Shown: positions 28,806-36,506 of the stretch, in pieces
Numbering within the stretch: the first letter of the stretch is position 1
How the letters are laid out: each line of letters starts with the position of its first letter
Assembly: GCA_965198995.1 (NCBI GenBank)
Contig: CBDAQG010000002.1
Span: 1,116,001 to 1,180,000 of the forward strand
Source of the DNA: CAXMMR01 sp965198995
Lineage (GTDB): Bacteria; Pseudomonadota; Alphaproteobacteria; Acetobacterales; Acetobacteraceae
DNA: 64,000 nucleotides
Direction: 5' to 3'
Translations under genes and position numbers: made by a program
The notes under the pieces: model-generated
What the model was told of the DNA's origin: nothing
Databases searched by the model: none
Seen by the model: the letters and a program-made list of their open reading frames with translations, nothing else

Positions 28806-29045
28806 ACAAGGCCAGGGGCTTTGCCCCTGGACCCTATTAAAGGCGGAGCCTTTAAAATCCATTTGTTTATTCGTGTTCCGATCGGGAGCTCGGTGGCGCG
28901 GGAGGCTGGGTTGAATGGCTTCGCCAAGCAAGGAAGAGGGAGCTTGGACTCCAAACGGATGCGGGTCTGGGGGCGCCGCCCCCGTCGTGCGAATGCACGC
29001 TGGCGCGTGACGGGTCCAGGAGCAGAGCTCCTGGCCTTCCTTCTC
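28806..29045 (+). repeat. Composite A-B hairpin repeat, translated into a signal peptide
   Basis: A near-complete copy: AAGGCCAGGGGC-TTT-GCCCCTGG, AAAGGC-GGA-GCCTTTAAA, GAATGGCTTCGCCAAGCAAG, GGACTCCAAACGGATG, the B hairpin GGGGGC-GC-CGCCCCC, the D hairpin CGTGC-GAAT-GCACG and CCAGGAGC-AGA-GCTCCTGG-CCTTCCTT. It fills the gap between divergent purM and the solute-binding protein gene. From 28959 it is read as the N-terminus of that protein. Confidence 0.85.
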
Positions 29046-30623
29046 TCCGCTTTGCTGAGCCTGCCAGCAGCCGCTTCGCCGCCTTGCGGCGTTGCGGTCA
29101 TGCCGCTGGACGGTGCGATCTCGTCGTTGCATCCGCTGCTCACCCACTCGGTGTCGGACGCGGCGATCTTCACCCAGCTGTTTCGGCCGCTGCTGTGGTT
29201 TGACCATGATGGGGCGATCGATTTTGCCGACAGCCAGGCGGACGCGATCGACGTCTCGGCGGACCGGATGGTGTTTCGCATCACGCTGAAGCCGTGGCGC
29301 TGGTCGGACGGGCGGCCGGTGACGGCGGACGACCTGGTGTATGGGTTCGAGCTGATCCGGAAGTTGGGCGCGGCCTACTTCAATGCGGGCGTGGGCGGGA
29401 TGCCGGGGCTGGTTGCCGCGGTCAGCGCCGAGGCGCCGTTGACGCTGGTGGTGCGCACGGTGCGGCCGGTCAATCCGGAGTGGTTTGAGGGGTTGGGGCT
29501 GGCGAACCTCATCGCCTTGCCGCGGCATGCCTGGGGCGGCGTGCCGCTGGCGGTGCAGCAGGTGCGGCAGGCGGACCCGGCGTTTCTGTCGGTGGTGGAT
29601 GGGCCGTTCCGGCTGGCGCGGCTGGCGCCGGGGCGGTTTGTCGCGCTGACGCCGAACCCGGCGTGGCGCGGGCATCCGGTGGGGGTGGATCGGCTGGTGG
29701 TGCAGTTCGTCACCGGCACGCAGTCGCTGACCCTGCTGCGGGCCGGCGAGCTCGATGTGGCGAACTTGCCGGTGAGCCTGCTTGCGGTCGCCGATCATTT
29801 GACGGGTTTTCGTCGGGTCGTGTTGCGGGACGATCAGTCGCTGCAATACCTGGCCTACAACTTCGCCAATCCGGCGACGGCGTTTTTTCGCGAGCTCGGC
29901 GTGCGGCAGGCGATCGCCGATGCGATTGACCAGGCGGGGTTGATCGCGGTCGTGGACCGCGGCCTGGCGGCGGCGGTGCATGGGCCGGTGCCGGACGCGA
30001 TGGCGGGGTTCTGCTCGGCGGCGGCGCGCGCCGGGCGCTGGTCGACGGGCTACGATCCGGCGCGGGCGCGGGCGCTGCTGGCGGCGGCGGGGTTTACGCC
30101 CGGGGCGGACGGGGTGCTGCAGCGGCGCGGAGTGCGGCTGGCATGGACCGACCTGGTGCCGGCGGGGGCGGAGGCGGTGCTGCTGACCGGGCAGGTGGTG
30201 CAGGCGGAGCTGGCGGCGGTGGGGATCCGGATGGCGCTGCAGCCGATGGAGCTCAACCAGTTCATCGAGACGACCTACAACCATCCGCTCGGCTGGCAGA
30301 GCGTCTCGGGCGTGACCGGCATCGGGGTGTATCCGGCGCTGGATGATTTCGGCAGCGCGTCGTCGATGAACGCCGGGCATTTCGCTGATCCGGCGGTGGA
30401 TGCGCTGCTCGACCGGCTCTCGCGCGAGCCGGGGCGGGCGGCGCTGTTTGGGCTTGCGGACCGGCTGGCGGCGGAGCAGCCGCTGCTGTTCTTGCCGACG
30501 CCGCGGACGACGCTGCTGGTGGCGCCGGGGTTGGCGGGCGTTTCGGCGGCGTTTCAGACGGATTATTTCTGGAAGCTTGAGTATTTGAGGCTTGTTGGCG
30601 AGCGGCGCTGCCGATCGGGGTAG
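28959..30623 (+). CDS. Peptide/nickel-type ABC transporter solute-binding protein (orphan)
   Basis: The 554-aa product (from ATG 28959) is a family 5 extracellular solute-binding protein: LHPLLTHSVSDAAIFTQLF, then FRITLKPWRWSDGRPVTADD near 105, NPAWRGHPVGVDRL near 230, and ANPATAFFRELGVRQAIADA-like text near 305. Members bind oligopeptides, nickel or other solutes in the periplasm. The signal peptide (cleavage after LPAAA) has its basic n-region and part of its hydrophobic core (GPGAELLAFLL) encoded by the repeat. ATG 28959 gives an Arg-rich n-region; GTG 29007 would lack it. No permease or ATPase gene is near, so the partner transporter is elsewhere or the protein has another role. Confidence 0.85.
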   Translation: MRVWGRRPRRANARWRVTGPGAELLAFLLSALLSLPAAASPPCGVAVMPLDGAISSLHPLLTHSVSDAAIFTQLFRPLLWFDHDGAIDFADSQADAIDVSADRMVFRITLKPWRWSDGRPVTADDLVYGFELIRKLGAAYFNAGVGGMPGLVAAVSAEAPLTLVVRTVRPVNPEWFEGLGLANLIALPRHAWGGVPLAVQQVRQADPAFLSVVDGPFRLARLAPGRFVALTPNPAWRGHPVGVDRLVVQFVTGTQSLTLLRAGELDVANLPVSLLAVADHLTGFRRVVLRDDQSLQYLAYNFANPATAFFRELGVRQAIADAIDQAGLIAVVDRGLAAAVHGPVPDAMAGFCSAAARAGRWSTGYDPARARALLAAAGFTPGADGVLQRRGVRLAWTDLVPAGAEAVLLTGQVVQAELAAVGIRMALQPMELNQFIETTYNHPLGWQSVSGVTGIGVYPALDDFGSASSMNAGHFADPAVDALLDRLSREPGRAALFGLADRLAAEQPLLFLPTPRTTLLVAPGLAGVSAAFQTDYFWKLEYLRLVGERRCRSG

Positions 30624-30627
30624 GAAA

Positions 30628-30685
30628 GCAGGCAAAGGGCTCTGCCCTTTGATCCCGGTAAAGGCGGAGCCTTTACAATCCAGCA
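30628..30685 (+). repeat. Hairpin repeat, A half only
   Basis: CAAAGGGC-TCT-GCCCTTTG is followed by TAAAGGC-GGA-GCCTTTA and ATCCA, starting 4 bp after the stop of the solute-binding protein. No B half follows. The next 100 bp lead to a good ribosome-binding site (GAAGGAGC) for the 30790 gene. Confidence 0.75.
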
Positions 30686-30789
30686 CGTTTTCATCGGCGT
30701 GCGGGCGCATTGACGGGCGCCGCAGCCGCGTGATCCGATCATCGAAAGAAACGCGGGCGGCGCTAGCCGACCATTGAAGGAGCGTCAGG

Positions 30790-33099
30790 ATGACCGTCTC
30801 GCAGCGCAGCGTGTTCATCGGCCAGGACACTCGGCTCGACAGTAATCCGGACAGCATTAACTATTTTGGCGTCTGGACGTCGGACGGTGCGACGGCCAGC
30901 GAAGCAACCCAATTGACAGCGCCAGCCGGCGATACGGACGCTGGTCTGTCTAGCATCAGCACCGCTGCCGTCGTGCCTGGCTCGCTCGTTTTCGCCGTTG
31001 CTGATGATCCCTCTGGACCGCTGTTCGCGACCGACCCCGTGAGTGGCTTGCCGGTCGAACTGTCAGTGCCCTCGCTGCCGACGTCCGACACGCCGATGGA
31101 CGCCACTTCAATCAGCTCGTTGGTGCTGTTCAGCGCACAGGACAGCACCGGCGCCAGCGATCTATGGCGCACGGACGGCACGGCGGCCGGCACCTTCGCA
31201 CTGGTCATACCGGCGGGTTTGTACTTGACCCAGGGTGGCGGGCTCAGCCCGACAAACATCACCGCCTTTGCGGCGGGCGCGCTATTTGTCGGTTCCAGCG
31301 CCGAAGGCTCCTCCGACCTGTTCTTCACAGATGGCACCGGCGCCGGAACGCGACAGTTGATGGTGCTCTCCGGCCCAGGCGAGCCGGCAGAATTGGATCA
31401 ACTCGGAAGGTCTCAAGGTCCATCGGACTACTTCGATCCGATCGGCGTGATTGACGGCAGGCTACTATTTTTGACCACCCCTTCTGGCGGCGCTGGGTCT
31501 TTGTTGTCGACTGACGGAACCACGACTGGCACCCTCACGCTTGCGTCGCTTGATGACGTGGGCGACGTCTCTGCCGCGCCTCTTGATGGACGCAACATCT
31601 ACAGCAGCGCCGGCGCGCTGTTTACCACTGATGGGAGTGCCGCCGGGTCGACGGAACTTGTTGCCGCCACGATCAACGATGCCGCCGCGGCGGGTATACC
31701 GGATTATTTCGCTGCTGCGGCTGATGCCGTCGTAACGGTTGACGCGTACGACCTGACGGCGCTGGGCAATAAGGTTGTCTTCGGCGTTTACGTCGAGGCG
31801 GACGGCGCATCGAGCTCTGAGTTGTACGTCACCGATGGGACTGCGACCGGCACGCAGGTCATCGAGGTCAGCCATGAGGAAAGCGGCCTCTATGGGGGGT
31901 TTAGTCCGGGAGACCTGACGGCCTTTGGCTCGCACGCGCTGTTTGATGCACGCGATGCTGTCGGGACTGGGACTGCCTATGACGGCGCCGACGTCACTGA
32001 TGGCTTGTGGATCACGGATGGCACCGCCGCCGGCACGGTCGAGATCGCGCCGGGCACGGATCCGTCGAACATCGTGGCACTCGCCAACGGTCTGGCTGAG
32101 TTCTCCGGCACGGATGGGCTCTACGTTACTGACGGCACTGCTGTTGGCACGCATCTCATCGCCGCAACCGGCGCCGCGGCGGACGGGTTGGCGCCAACGA
32201 CGATCTACGCCGTGCCGTCGCCGCTCGGCTTTACCGGCGTGCAGGCGCAGTACGACCTGGCGCCCGATGCTGCCGGAGCGTTGCAGGCGCGCGACCTGGT
32301 TGGCGGGCGGGATGGGAGCATCGTCGCGCCCGATGCCCGGGTGCTGAATTTCGGCGATGGCAGTACGGCGTTGTTTGACGCCAGCGGCAATGCCGAGGCG
32401 GTCGCGCGTATTTACCTGGCCGCGTATGACCGGGCGCCGGATATGGCCGGTCTGTCGTCCTACACGCAGCAGGCCGATGCGGGCACCGTGAGCCTTGCCC
32501 AGATCGCGGCCGCGGCGCCGGCCTCGGCGCAGTTCCTGTCGACCTATGGCGCGCTCAGCAACGCGCAGTTCGTCACCCAGCTTTACGAGAACGCGGATGG
32601 GCGGGCGCCTGACCCGGGGGGGCTGGCCGCCTATACCGGGGCGCTCGCTGCGGGGCAGACGCGCGGGGAGGTTCTGCTCGCCATTGCCGAGAGCCCGGAG
32701 GCGCGGCTGCATGGCATCGCCGTTGCCGGCAATGCGGACGACGCGACGGTGGCGCGGCTGTACGAGGCGATCAATGCGCGGGCGCCGGATCCCGGTGGGC
32801 AGATCACCTATGCGACGGCGCTCGACAATGGGCAGAGCGTGCAGCAGATCGCGGCCGCGATGCTTGCCGGGCCGGAGTATGCGGCGGAGTTTGGCAACCC
32901 GGGCAACGCCGCCTTCGTCACCGACCTCTACGCGAACCTGCTCGGCCGGGCGCCGGACCCGGCTGGGCTTGCCTCCTACACCGCCGACCTCGCCGGCGGG
33001 CAGAGCCGGGCTCAGCTGGTCGCGGGCTTCGTCGGCAGCGACGAGGCCCGCCTCGTCACCGCGCCGCTGACGCATCAGGGCTACGTGTCGGTGATCTAG
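30790..33099 (+). CDS. ELWxxDGT-repeat protein with C-terminal DUF4214 units
   Basis: The 769-aa product has two parts. Residues about 1-480 hold at least seven repeats of the form (L/F)xxTDGTxxGT (LWRTDGTAAGT, LFFTDGTGAGT, LYVTDGTATGT, LWITDGTAAGT and others), the ELWxxDGT/hyalin-like pattern of surface proteins. Residues about 535-755 hold four DUF4214 units, each with a RAPDxxG motif (RAPDMAGLSSYT, RAPDPGGLAAYT, RAPDPGGQITYA, RAPDPAGLASYT), often found in secreted or S-layer-like proteins. No signal peptide is visible, so type I or another secretion route is possible. The N-terminal two thirds is less GC-rich than its neighbours, which suggests acquisition. GAAGGAGC precedes the ATG. Confidence 0.82.
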   Translation: MTVSQRSVFIGQDTRLDSNPDSINYFGVWTSDGATASEATQLTAPAGDTDAGLSSISTAAVVPGSLVFAVADDPSGPLFATDPVSGLPVELSVPSLPTSDTPMDATSISSLVLFSAQDSTGASDLWRTDGTAAGTFALVIPAGLYLTQGGGLSPTNITAFAAGALFVGSSAEGSSDLFFTDGTGAGTRQLMVLSGPGEPAELDQLGRSQGPSDYFDPIGVIDGRLLFLTTPSGGAGSLLSTDGTTTGTLTLASLDDVGDVSAAPLDGRNIYSSAGALFTTDGSAAGSTELVAATINDAAAAGIPDYFAAAADAVVTVDAYDLTALGNKVVFGVYVEADGASSSELYVTDGTATGTQVIEVSHEESGLYGGFSPGDLTAFGSHALFDARDAVGTGTAYDGADVTDGLWITDGTAAGTVEIAPGTDPSNIVALANGLAEFSGTDGLYVTDGTAVGTHLIAATGAAADGLAPTTIYAVPSPLGFTGVQAQYDLAPDAAGALQARDLVGGRDGSIVAPDARVLNFGDGSTALFDASGNAEAVARIYLAAYDRAPDMAGLSSYTQQADAGTVSLAQIAAAAPASAQFLSTYGALSNAQFVTQLYENADGRAPDPGGLAAYTGALAAGQTRGEVLLAIAESPEARLHGIAVAGNADDATVARLYEAINARAPDPGGQITYATALDNGQSVQQIAAAMLAGPEYAAEFGNPGNAAFVTDLYANLLGRAPDPAGLASYTADLAGGQSRAQLVAGFVGSDEARLVTAPLTHQGYVSVI

Positions 33100-33118
33100 G
33101 CGGGGTCGCCCACAGTCC

Positions 33119-33137
33119 CGGCCAGTGCTTCTGGCCG
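33119..33137. terminator. Hairpin after the DUF4214 gene
   Basis: CGGCCAG-TGCTT-CTGGCCG makes a perfect 7-bp stem 20 bp after the stop codon and about 30 bp before hdaA. No T-run follows, so an intrinsic terminator is only possible. Confidence 0.4.
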
Positions 33138-33167
33138 AGGACGCCTGCGAGCCGGTATGATGCGGCC

Positions 33168-33842
33168 ATGGAGGCGCCCCGCCAGCTCGTCCTGCCGTTC
33201 GCGCCGGTCGCGGCGCATTACCGCGCCGAGGACTTCCTGGACGCGCCGTCCAACGAGGCGGCGCGACGCTGGCTCGAGGCGCCCGCCGATTGGCCGCTGC
33301 GGCGGCTGGCGCTGAGCGGGGCGGCGGGTTCGGGCAAGACGCATCTGCTGCACGGCTGGTCCGAGCGGCACGGCGCGACGCTGCTGGGCGGCTCGGCTCT
33401 GCGCGGGCTGATGCGCCGTTCCGGTCCGCTGGCGATCGACGACGCCGACCTGGCGCCGGAGCCGGAGACGCTGCTGCACCTGTTGAACGATGCCGCGGCG
33501 GGCGGGGCGCCGGTGCTGCTCGCCGGACGGCTGCCGGCGGCGCGCTGGCCGGTGCGGCTGGCCGACCTGCGCAGCCGGCTGCGCGCCACCGTGTCGGTCG
33601 AGCTCGAGCAGCCGGACGATGCGTTGCTGCGCGCGCTGTTGGCGCGACTGCTGGCCGAGCGGCAGCTCGCGGTGAGCCAGGCGGTGCAGGACTGGCTGCT
33701 CGCGCGGCTGCCGCGCAACGGCGCGGTGCTGCGCGAGGCGGCGAGCCGGCTGGACCGCGCCGCGCTGGCGGCCGGGCGGGCGGTGGATTACCGCCTGGCG
33801 GGCGACATCGTGCGGTGCCTTGATGCGGATGAGGCGCTATGA
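33168..33842 (+). CDS. hdaA: DnaA-related replication regulator HdaA (Hda)
   Basis: Hda-type proteins stimulate DnaA ATP hydrolysis with the sliding clamp to prevent re-initiation. The 224-aa product starts with RQLVLPFAP, a clamp-binding-like QLxLPF motif, followed by YRAEDFLDAPSNEAA and Walker A SGAAGSGKTHLLHGW near residue 50. The Walker B region is LAIDDADLAPE. No C-terminal DnaA helix-turn-helix is present, as expected for Hda. Its position just before ppk-ppx is the standard alphaproteobacterial neighbourhood and supports the call. Confidence 0.85.
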   Translation: MEAPRQLVLPFAPVAAHYRAEDFLDAPSNEAARRWLEAPADWPLRRLALSGAAGSGKTHLLHGWSERHGATLLGGSALRGLMRRSGPLAIDDADLAPEPETLLHLLNDAAAGGAPVLLAGRLPAARWPVRLADLRSRLRATVSVELEQPDDALLRALLARLLAERQLAVSQAVQDWLLARLPRNGAVLREAASRLDRAALAAGRAVDYRLAGDIVRCLDADEAL

Positions 33843-33849
33843 GCGACGT

Positions 33850-34063
33850 AAGGAAGGCCAGGGGCTTTCCTTTCGTGAGCCTTTCCAACTGCGCTGTGCG
33901 CAGTCGGAACCTTTGGCTCACTCCGCCCCTGGACCGCATTAAAGGCGGAGCCTTTGAAATCCATTCGTTAAGTGATGGGGGTCTGGGGCCTCAGGCCCCG
34001 TCGTGCGAATGCACGCTAGCGCGTGACGGAGTCCAGAGGCAGAGCCTCTGCCTTTCTTTTTCA
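33850..34063 (+). repeat. Composite repeat with nested hairpin in its left loop
   Basis: It starts AAGGAAGGCCAGGGGCTTTC. The loop of the left hairpin is occupied by a GTGAGCC...GGCTCAC unit (about 33875-33922, ACTGCGC/GCGCAGT inside), then GCCCCTGG closes the outer stem. AAAGGC-GGA-GCCTTT, the B hairpin CTGGGGCC-TCA-GGCCCC, the D hairpin CGTGC-GAAT-GCACG and CCAGAGGC-AGA-GCCTCTG follow. It separates hdaA from ppk. Confidence 0.85.
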
Positions 34064-34086
34064 GCCAACCTGCTAGACTGCGGACC

Positions 34087-36363
34087 ATGAGCAGCAGCCC
34101 CGCTTTAGAGACGCGTCACCATGCACCCCGGCGGCCAAGGCTGGCGCATTCTGCCGACAAGCCGGCGCCGGGGCCGGATAGTCCGGAGCGCTTCATCAAT
34201 CGGGAGCTGTCCTGGCTGGCGTTCAACCGCCGGGTCGTCGAGGAGGCGGAGAATGTCCGCCACCCGCTGCTGGAGCGCCTGCGTTTCGTCTCGATCAGCG
34301 CGGCCAACCTCGACGAGTTCTACTCGGTGCGCGTGGCCGGGCTGATCGGCCAGGCGCGGGCCGGCGTCGGCTCGCTCTCGCCGGACGGGCGCACGCCGGC
34401 GCAGCAGCTCGCCGAGGTGTCCGAGCAGGCGCGGCTGCTGCTCGACATGCAGCAGGCGGTCTGGCGCGACCTGCGTTCCCAGCTCGCCGAGAGCGGCATC
34501 GTGCTGTGCGGGCCGGACACGCTGTCGGAGGCGGACCGGCGCTGGCTCGACGCCTGGTTCATGGAGCGCGTCTTCCCGGTGCTGACGCCGCTGGCGATCG
34601 ACCCGGCGCATCCGTTCCCGTTCATTCCAAACATGGGGCTGGTGATGGTGCTGCAGCTGCAGCATCAGGACAGCCACCAGGCGATGCGCGGGCTGATCCC
34701 GCTGCCGGCGCTCGTCGAGCGCTTCATCCGGCTGCCGGCGTCGTACGGCCCGGCGGCAGCGGGGAGCGAGACGCCGCGCGCGGTGGCCAATGGCGGGGTC
34801 ACGCCGCCATCGGCGGTGCCGATCCGCTTCGTCATGCTGGAGGACCTGATCCGGCTGTTCCTAGGGCGGTTGTTCCCCGGCTTCCGGATCGTCGGCGAGG
34901 GCGTGTTCCGGGTGATCCGCGACACCGACGTCGAGTACGAGGAGGAGGCGGAGGACCTGGTCCGCTCCTACGAGACGGCGCTGAAGCGTCGCCGGCGTGG
35001 CCTCGTGATCCACCTTGCCGTCGATGCCGGCATGCCGGAGGACCTGATCGACCTGGTCGCCGGCGCGCTGGAGGTCGACCGTGACGAGATCGACATCCGC
35101 CAGCAGCTGCTCGGGGTGGCCGACCTCAAGCAGCTCATCGTCGATGACCGGCCGGACCTGCTGTTCGCGCCTTACACGCCGCGCTTTCCCGAGCGCATTC
35201 GCGACTTCGGCGGCGACTGCTTCGCCGCGATCCGCGCCAAGGACATCGTGGTGCACCACCCGTTCGAGAGCTTCGACGTGGTGGTGCAGTTCCTGCGCCA
35301 GGCAGCGCGGGACCCGGCGGTCGTCGCGGTCAAGCAGACGCTGTATCGGACCAGCCGCGACAGCGCGATCGTCAAGGCGCTGATCGAGGCGGCGGAGGCG
35401 GGCAAGTCGGTGACCGCGCTGGTGGAGCTGCGGGCGCGGTTTGACGAGGAGGCCAACATCCAGCTCGCGCGCACGATGGAGAGCGCGGGCGTGCAGGTCG
35501 TCTACGGCTTCGTCGAGCTTAAAACGCATGCCAAGGTCAGCCTGGTGGTGCGGCGCGAGGGCGGGGCGATGCGCTCGTATGCGCATTTCGGCACCGGCAA
35601 CTATCATCCGATCACGGCGCGCATCTACACCGATCTGAGCTTCTTCACCTGCGATCCGGAGCTGACGCGCGACGCGGCGCGGCTGTTCAACTACATCACC
35701 GGCTACGCCCGGCCGGCCAAGATGGACGCGCTCGCCTTCAGCCCGCTGACGACGCGCACGACGCTGCTGGGCTTGGTCGACCGCGAGATCGAGTTCGCCC
35801 GCGCCGGCCGGCCGGCGAGCATCTGGCTGAAGATGAACTCGCTGGTCGACGTGCAGCTCATCGACAAGCTCTACGAGGCGTCACGCGCCGGGGTGCAGAT
35901 CATGGCGGTGATCCGCGGCATCTGCTGTCTGCGGCCGGGGGTGCCGGGACTGTCGGAGACGATCCGGGTGAAGTCGATCGTCGGGCGCTTCCTGGAGCAC
36001 GGGCGGATCTGCGTGTTCGGCAACGGCCACCGGCTGCCGAGCCGGCAGGCCTCGGTGTGGATCAGCAGCGCGGACTGGATGGCGCGCAACATGGACTGGC
36101 GGGTCGAGACGCTGGTGCCGGTGCGCAACCCGACGGTGCACGCGCAGATCCTGGACCAGATCATGGTCGTCAACCTGCGCGACACGCTGCAATCCTGGCA
36201 GCTCGGGCCGGACGGGGCGTGGTCGCGGCTGGAGCCCGGGCCGAAGCCGGTCAGCGCGCATGACTATTTCATGACCAACCCGTCGCTCTCAGGGCGTGGC
36301 TCGGCGTTGCACGGGCCGGTGACGCCGGTGCCAAGGCGGCAGGATCGGGTGCTGCAGGATTAA
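34087..36363 (+). CDS. ppk: Polyphosphate kinase 1
   Basis: PPK1 reversibly polymerises the gamma phosphate of ATP into polyphosphate. The 758-aa product has the N-terminal domain (RFINRELSWLAFNRRVVEEA, SISAANLDEFYSVRVAG), and the catalytic part with the autophosphorylated histidine in LKTHAKVSLVVRREGG near residue 481 and the second catalytic histidine in YAHFGTGNYHP near 499. NSLVDVQLIDKLYEASRAG near 585 is also typical. Its promoter may use the TAGACT box just before the ATG. ppx follows, but an AT-rich repeat separates the two opposing enzymes. Confidence 0.97.
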   Translation: MSSSPALETRHHAPRRPRLAHSADKPAPGPDSPERFINRELSWLAFNRRVVEEAENVRHPLLERLRFVSISAANLDEFYSVRVAGLIGQARAGVGSLSPDGRTPAQQLAEVSEQARLLLDMQQAVWRDLRSQLAESGIVLCGPDTLSEADRRWLDAWFMERVFPVLTPLAIDPAHPFPFIPNMGLVMVLQLQHQDSHQAMRGLIPLPALVERFIRLPASYGPAAAGSETPRAVANGGVTPPSAVPIRFVMLEDLIRLFLGRLFPGFRIVGEGVFRVIRDTDVEYEEEAEDLVRSYETALKRRRRGLVIHLAVDAGMPEDLIDLVAGALEVDRDEIDIRQQLLGVADLKQLIVDDRPDLLFAPYTPRFPERIRDFGGDCFAAIRAKDIVVHHPFESFDVVVQFLRQAARDPAVVAVKQTLYRTSRDSAIVKALIEAAEAGKSVTALVELRARFDEEANIQLARTMESAGVQVVYGFVELKTHAKVSLVVRREGGAMRSYAHFGTGNYHPITARIYTDLSFFTCDPELTRDAARLFNYITGYARPAKMDALAFSPLTTRTTLLGLVDREIEFARAGRPASIWLKMNSLVDVQLIDKLYEASRAGVQIMAVIRGICCLRPGVPGLSETIRVKSIVGRFLEHGRICVFGNGHRLPSRQASVWISSADWMARNMDWRVETLVPVRNPTVHAQILDQIMVVNLRDTLQSWQLGPDGAWSRLEPGPKPVSAHDYFMTNPSLSGRGSALHGPVTPVPRRQDRVLQD

Positions 36364-36367
36364 GTCA

Positions 36368-36490
36368 GCAAGCGGTTCTTTTTTGAAAAAAAGAACCAAA
36401 AAACTTTTGTTACCGTAACGGTTTGCCGGTTGGATATGGATTGAATTAATAGCAGAAGTTTTTTGCTTCTTTTTTCCAAAAAAGAAGCTG
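36368..36490. repeat. AT-rich hairpin repeat (family F), copy 3
   Basis: The left arm is GCAAGCGGTTCTT...AAGAACC with AAAAAACTTTTG; the right arm is AAGTTTTTTGCTTCTT...AAAGAAGC. The left stem uses GG/CC where the right stem uses GC/GC, so pairing is kept within each arm. It fills the ppk-ppx gap. Confidence 0.8.
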
Positions 36491-36506
36491 TTGCTGAAAG
36501 GACGCC

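Noticed and set aside
28821..28958. Upstream extension of the solute-binding protein to ATG 28821
   Set aside because: It would add 46 residues of pure repeat translation before the signal peptide and prevent normal export. ATG 28959 is more plausible.
27996..30857. 953-codon minus-strand frame across purM and the solute-binding protein gene
   Set aside because: It runs antisense or out of frame through two well-supported genes and a repeat. Its product is Arg/Pro-rich without any domain.
31465..33939. 824-codon minus-strand frame over the DUF4214 protein and hdaA
   Set aside because: It is antisense to two recognisable proteins, and its own text is low-complexity.
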